DNA from: Streptomyces vilmorinianum
GTDB taxonomy: Bacteria; Actinomycetota; Actinomycetes; Streptomycetales; Streptomycetaceae
Assembly: GCF_005517195.1 (NCBI RefSeq)
Contig: NZ_CP040244.1
Span: 5,164,001-5,228,000, forward strand
Direction: 5' to 3'
DNA: 64,000 bases
Shown here: one piece after another, positions 60,276 through 64,000 of the stretch
Layout: every line of letters begins with the position of its first letter
How positions within the stretch are numbered: the stretch's first letter is position 1
Notes under the pieces: model-generated
Told to the model about the DNA's origin: nothing
Database searches by the model: none
The model's input: the letters and a program-made list of their open reading frames with translations, nothing else
Translations under genes and position numbers: made by a program

Positions 60276-61117
60276 CAGGACTTCACCGCCCCTGTCAGCA
60301 TCCCGCCCGTGATGCGTTTCTGGATGATCGCGAAGATGACGAGCGAGGGGATCGTGGCGAGGAAGGCGGCCGCGGCGAGCGGTCCGAGGTCGGCGACCCC
60401 CTCGGCGCCGAGAAAGTGGGTGAGGACGACCGGCAAGGTCTGCTTCTCCGGGGTCTTGAGCAGGACGAGCGCGAAGAAGAACTCGTTCCATGCGGTGATG
60501 AAGGCGAAGAGCGCGGTGGCGACGATGCCGGGGGCGAGCAGCGGGGCGGTGACCGAGACGAGCGTACGGAGCCTCCCGGCGCCGTCGACGGCCGCGGCCT
60601 CCTCCAGCTCGGCCGGGACCGCCCGTACGTACCCGGTCAGCATCCACAGCGCGAACGGCAGCGACCAGACGACGTACACCATGACGAGGCCGAGAAGGCT
60701 GTTGATCAGGTGCAGGTTCTTCAGGACGAGGAAGAGCGGGATGATCACCAGGACGAAGGGGAACGCCTGGCTGACCACGACCCAGCCGGTGGCGGCCGTG
60801 GCGAGCCGGCCGCGGTGGCGGGCCATCACATAGGCCATGGGCGTGGCGATGACGACCGCGATCAGGGCCGCCGCGAGGGCGGCGACCAGGCTGTTCCCGG
60901 CGGCCTGGAGCAGCGGCTGCTCGTCGAACGCCTGCCGGAAGTTGGCGAGGGTGGGGTCCTTCGGGATCCAGGTCGGGTGGAGCGAGCCCAGCTCGGGCGC
61001 CGGCTTGAAGGCGGTGGAGATCAGCCACAGGAACGGGAAGGCGAGGAAGACCAGATAGGCGAGGAGTGCGAGGTACTGGCCGAACCGCGCGGCTCTGCTG
61101 GTACGGAGCGTGCTCAC
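60275..61117 (-). CDS. CUT1 ABC transporter permease (MalG-type)
   Basis: A 280-residue permease, six membrane segments, EAA loop 'VPAELEEAAAVDGAGRLRTL' near residue 185. GTG start at 61117 overlaps the other permease stop (GTGA). The end 'AIIQKRITGGMLTGAVKS' is the standard C-terminus of MalG-like subunits. Confidence 0.93.
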   Translation of the reverse strand: MSTLRTSRAARFGQYLALLAYLVFLAFPFLWLISTAFKPAPELGSLHPTWIPKDPTLANFRQAFDEQPLLQAAGNSLVAALAAALIAVVIATPMAYVMARHRGRLATAATGWVVVSQAFPFVLVIIPLFLVLKNLHLINSLLGLVMVYVVWSLPFALWMLTGYVRAVPAELEEAAAVDGAGRLRTLVSVTAPLLAPGIVATALFAFITAWNEFFFALVLLKTPEKQTLPVVLTHFLGAEGVADLGPLAAAAFLATIPSLVIFAIIQKRITGGMLTGAVKS

Positions 61118-62049
61118 CGGTCCTGGTCCCCCTTCAGCCGTCCGACGAGATAGAGGGCGAGGAGCACGGAGACGACGGCGACCATGACACAGCCCATGGC
61201 GGCGGCGTAGCCGAACTGCCCGTAACGGAAGGCCTCTTCGTAGGCGAAGAGCATGGGCAGCCGGGTGCGGCCGCCGGGTCCGCCGTTGGTCAGGACGTAG
61301 ACCAGGGCGAAGGAGTTGAAGTTCCAGATGAAGTTGAGCGCGGTGATGGCGAGGGCCACCGGCTTGAGGGCGGGCCAGGTGACGGTACGGAAGCGGCGCC
61401 AGGCGCCCGCGCCGTCGAGGGCGGCGGCCTCGTGGAGTTCGTGCGGGGTGTTCTGCAGTCCGGCGAGCAGGGCGACCGTGGTCTGCGGCATGCCCGCCCA
61501 GATCCCGACGAGGATCACGGCCGGCAGGGCGGTGGCGAGTCCGGTGAGCCAGTCGCGCCCGTCGCCCAGGCCCAGGTCGCGGATCGTCTCGTTGAGGATG
61601 CCCGCGTCGGGGTTGTAGACGAGCCGCCACATGATGCCGACGACGACCTCGGGCATGGCCCAGGGGATGATCGCGAGCGCCCGGGCCAGCCAGCGGAAGC
61701 GGAGGTTCTGGTCGAGCAGGAGCGCGAGGCCGAGGGCGAGGAGGAACTGCGGGACGGTGACGCCGACGGCCCAGAGCAGGCCGATCCGGAACGAGTCCCA
61801 GAAGAGCGTGTCGTGCAGCAGGTCCTGGAAGTTGAGCGTGCCGACCCACTGGGTGGGCTGGGTGCGGCCGGACTGGGCGTCGGTGAAGGCGAGCGCGATG
61901 CCGTAGAGCAGCGGGCCGACGCTGAGGATCAGGATGGGGATGAGCGCGGGCAGCACCAGGAACCACGCGCTGTGGTCCCGTCCGGGACCGGGTCTCTTGC
62001 CGGCGGCCGCTGTTCCGCCGGACCGCTTCGTCGCGGTCGCCACACTCAC
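61114..62049 (-). CDS. CUT1 ABC transporter permease (MalF-type)
   Basis: A 311-residue permease, six or seven membrane segments, EAA loop 'TPHELHEAAALDGAGAWRRF'. I place the start at GTG 62049 because GAGG lies 8 nt upstream; an ATG at 62085 with a GGAG box would add 12 residues. It is first in the operon. The 134 bp to the divergent kinase gene hold the promoter but no clear palindrome that I could find. Confidence 0.92.
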   Translation of the reverse strand: MSVATATKRSGGTAAAGKRPGPGRDHSAWFLVLPALIPILILSVGPLLYGIALAFTDAQSGRTQPTQWVGTLNFQDLLHDTLFWDSFRIGLLWAVGVTVPQFLLALGLALLLDQNLRFRWLARALAIIPWAMPEVVVGIMWRLVYNPDAGILNETIRDLGLGDGRDWLTGLATALPAVILVGIWAGMPQTTVALLAGLQNTPHELHEAAALDGAGAWRRFRTVTWPALKPVALAITALNFIWNFNSFALVYVLTNGGPGGRTRLPMLFAYEEAFRYGQFGYAAAMGCVMVAVVSVLLALYLVGRLKGDQDR

Positions 62050-62183
62050 AGAATCGACCTCATTGCGCCGTTTGCCGCATCGCATCGGGCTCCGTCATGG
62101 TCCTGACGGGCCGTCGGTTCGTCAAGGCGACCTGCGTGGATGCGAGACTTTGGCTGATTCGCACACGTACCGGGGAGAGACGG

Positions 62184-63059
62184 ATGGACGAGGCGCGGGC
62201 ACGGGAGATCCTGGCCGCCGTGGGGCTGCCGGTGGAGCTGCCGGGGCGCGCACCGGAGGCACCGCTCCTCGCGCTCGGCGAGAACGCGGTCTTCGCCGTG
62301 GGCGATCTGGTGGTGAAGATCGGCCGGGACGCGGAGCTGCTCCCCCGGGCCGAGCGGGAGCTCGCGCTCGCGGACTGGCTGGCGGAGACGGGCGTCCCGG
62401 CGGTACGGGCGGCGGAGCCGAAGCCACGTCTGGTGGAGGGCCACCCGGTCACCCTCTGGCACCGGCTCCCGGAGGCCGTGCGGCCGGCCGAGCCGCGGGA
62501 CCTTGCCCCGCTGCTGCTGCGGATCCACGCCCTGCCGGAGCCCGCGTCCTTCACGCTCCCGCGCCGTGAACTGCTCGGCGGCGTCGAGCGGTGGCTGCGG
62601 CTCGCGGGGGACGCCATCGACCCGGCCGACGCGGCGTTCCTGCGCGAGCGGCGTGACTCCTTCGCCCCGGCGGCGGCCGCGCTCACCCCGCATCTGCCGC
62701 CCGGCCCGATCCACGGCGACGCGCTCCCCCGCAATGTCCATGTCGGCCCGGACGGGCCGGTCCTGGTCGACCTGGAGACCTTCTCCTCCGATCTGCGCGA
62801 GCACGACCTGGTGGTGCTCGCCCTCTCCCGTGACCGGTACGGGCTCGATCCGGCCGCGTACGACGCCTTCACCGAGGCGTACGGCTGGGACGTACGGGAG
62901 TGGGAGGGGTGCGCGGTGCTGCGCGGGGCCCGGGAGACCGCGAGCTGCGCCTGGGTGGCCCAGCACGCGCCGACGAACCCCCAGGCCCTGGCCGAGTTCG
63001 AGCGGCGGGTGACCTCGCTGCGGCACGGCGACCCCGAGGTGCGCTGGTACCCGTTCTGA
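62184..63059 (+). CDS. Aminoglycoside-phosphotransferase-fold (APH) kinase family protein
   Basis: A 291-residue protein. The catalytic loop 'GPIHGDALPRNVHVGPDG' (about residue 178) and the metal-binding 'PVLVDLETFSSDLREHDLVV' match APH/ChoK kinases (HGDxxxxN and D-x-E). The N-terminal lobe has 'FAVGDLVVKIGRDAELLPRA' with the ATP-binding Lys. Small-molecule kinase; substrate unknown. It need not be a resistance gene. GGGGAGAG precedes the ATG. Confidence 0.88.
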   Translation: MDEARAREILAAVGLPVELPGRAPEAPLLALGENAVFAVGDLVVKIGRDAELLPRAERELALADWLAETGVPAVRAAEPKPRLVEGHPVTLWHRLPEAVRPAEPRDLAPLLLRIHALPEPASFTLPRRELLGGVERWLRLAGDAIDPADAAFLRERRDSFAPAAAALTPHLPPGPIHGDALPRNVHVGPDGPVLVDLETFSSDLREHDLVVLALSRDRYGLDPAAYDAFTEAYGWDVREWEGCAVLRGARETASCAWVAQHAPTNPQALAEFERRVTSLRHGDPEVRWYPF

Positions 63060-63105
63060 CATCATGTCCGGGGCTCGGAGTCCCTGACAGAAACGGGGTG
63101 TTGGG

Positions 63106-63939
63106 ATGCGCGTGGAACTTTCCGAGGTGACGCTCGACGTCGAGGTGAGCGGCGAGAGCGGCCCGGCCGTCCTGCTGGTGCACGGCTTCCCGGACAGCCG
63201 CGACCTCTGGCGCCACCAGGTGCGGGCCCTGACCGCGGCCGGGTACAGGTGCGTCGCTCCCACCCTGCGCGGCTTCGGCTCCTCGGACCGGCCGGAGGGC
63301 GGCCCGGAGGCGTACCACCCGGCCAAGCACGTCGGCGACCTGCTGGAGCTGCTGGACCGGCTCGAGATCGAGCGCGCCCATCTGGTCGGCCACGACTGGG
63401 GCTCGGGCGTGGTCCAGGGGATCACGCAGGTCGCGCCGGACCGGGTGGTGAGTCTGACGCTCCTCTCGGTGGGGAACATCGCGTCGATCCTCGGCTCGGG
63501 CTGGGAGCAGAGGCAGCGCCTGTGGCACCTGCTCCTGTTCCAGCTGCGGGGGCTCGCCGAGGAGTGGCTCGCGCGGGACGACTTCGCGGCCCTGCGCGAG
63601 ATGCTCGGGGATCACCCCGACGCGGAGGCGGTGCTCTCGCCTCTGCGTGCGCCGGGCGCACTCACCGCCGCCCTGAACATCTACCGCGCGGGCCTGCCCG
63701 CCGAGGCCCAGTTGGCCGCCCCGCGGCCGCCGGCCCCGCTGCGCGGCCCGGTCATGGGCATGTGGAGCGCCGGCGACCGCTTCCTCACCGAGCAGTCCAT
63801 GACGGGCACCGGCAAGCACGTGGACGGCACCTGGCGCTACGAGCGCGTCGAGAACGCGGGCCACTGGTTCCCGCTGGACGCCCCGGAGCTGGTCAGTGAG
63901 CTGCTCCTGGACTTCTTCGCGGAGAACCCGGCGGGCTGA
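63106..63939 (+). CDS. Alpha/beta hydrolase, epoxide hydrolase-like
   Basis: A 277-residue protein. Oxyanion motif 'VLLVHGFPDSRDLWRHQVRA', nucleophile Asp in 'AHLVGHDWGSGVVQGI' (about residue 96), acid Asp in 'MWSAGDRFLTEQSM' and His in 'VENAGHWFPLDAPE'. Asp rather than Ser at the elbow, with HGFP, points to epoxide hydrolase or a dehalogenase relative. GGGGTGTTGGG precedes the ATG. Convergent with a gene cut by the window edge. Confidence 0.9.
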   Translation: MRVELSEVTLDVEVSGESGPAVLLVHGFPDSRDLWRHQVRALTAAGYRCVAPTLRGFGSSDRPEGGPEAYHPAKHVGDLLELLDRLEIERAHLVGHDWGSGVVQGITQVAPDRVVSLTLLSVGNIASILGSGWEQRQRLWHLLLFQLRGLAEEWLARDDFAALREMLGDHPDAEAVLSPLRAPGALTAALNIYRAGLPAEAQLAAPRPPAPLRGPVMGMWSAGDRFLTEQSMTGTGKHVDGTWRYERVENAGHWFPLDAPELVSELLLDFFAENPAG

Positions 63940-63945
63940 GGCCCG

Positions 63946-64000
63946 TCAGCCGGCCACCGGCGCGAACTCCCGCAGCGGCCACGACGGGTCGACGACCGCC
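63946..64000 (-). CDS. C-terminal end of a gene that continues beyond the window
   Basis: A minus-strand frame open to the right edge ends AVVDPSWPLREFAPVAG then TGA at 63946. Only 17 residues are visible. It is convergent with the hydrolase gene. No family can be given. Confidence 0.4.
   Translation of the reverse strand, partial: AVVDPSWPLREFAPVAG

Overview
The window is chromosomal DNA of a high-GC actinomycete, almost certainly a Streptomyces. The evidence is extreme G/C at third codon positions, many GTG and TTG starts, 4-nt ATGA/GTGA gene overlaps, GGGGGC-TGC-GCCCCC hairpins, sugar ABC transporters without their own ATPase, a 'RRHVDLGR' type cysteine leader peptide, and seven genes whose ATG lies 6-7 nt after a TANNNT hexamer. 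I see no rRNA, tRNA, CRISPR, phage or transposase gene.

Region 1 (1 to about 29.7 kb) is dense in ion-homeostasis and membrane-stress genes. It holds a SulP anion transporter with its ArsR repressor, a peroxiredoxin/TetR pair, NhaA antiporter no. 1, and a Na+/alanine symporter. Next come an OB-fold membrane protein, a flotillin and a giant DUF3686-type AAA ATPase. Then follow kdpFABC with an extra 27-residue membrane peptide, NhaA no. 2, a PucR-type regulator, trkH-trkA, a second membrane protein plus flotillin pair, and an RCK-membrane-RCK protein. Two signals tie this region together. Both nhaA genes carry the same roughly 100-nt 5' leader after a TAGGGT -10 box. Both flotillin operons carry the same promoter/operator, CGTAAAG followed by a TGCCGG-N3-CCGGCA palindrome. 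Neither signal is explained by the annotated proteins.

Region 2 (29.7-35 kb) contains a decayed VOC (glyoxalase-fold) gene, a YihY/BrkB membrane protein, an AidB-type acyl-CoA dehydrogenase and a GAF-domain regulator. It ends in an 800-bp non-coding stretch with 13 head-to-tail copies of a 29-bp repeat flanked by identical 24-bp direct repeats.

Region 3 (35-42.3 kb) is a fructan/fructose cluster: a PfkB sugar kinase and a secreted GH32 enzyme diverge from an Frc-like sugar ABC transporter and a LacI regulator, with a perfect 16-bp palindrome between them. A hairpin element and the remnant of an XRE/MmyB regulator follow.

Region 4 (42.7-53 kb) is the assimilatory sulfur operon. A cysteine-type leader peptide precedes sulfite reductase, a zinc-ribbon protein, cysH, cysC, a coupled small ORF, cysD, cysN, a second short upstream ORF, the sulfonate-type ABC genes ssuA/B/C, and a sirohydrochlorin chelatase that would supply siroheme for the first enzyme.

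Region 5 (53-64 kb) holds small single-gene units, many apparently leaderless: a DinB/maleylpyruvate-isomerase-like protein, a DsbA-like oxidoreductase, an aldo/keto reductase, a DUF1697 protein, a subtilase, a macrolide-type glycosyltransferase, a CUT1 sugar ABC operon, an APH-fold kinase and an epoxide-hydrolase-like enzyme.
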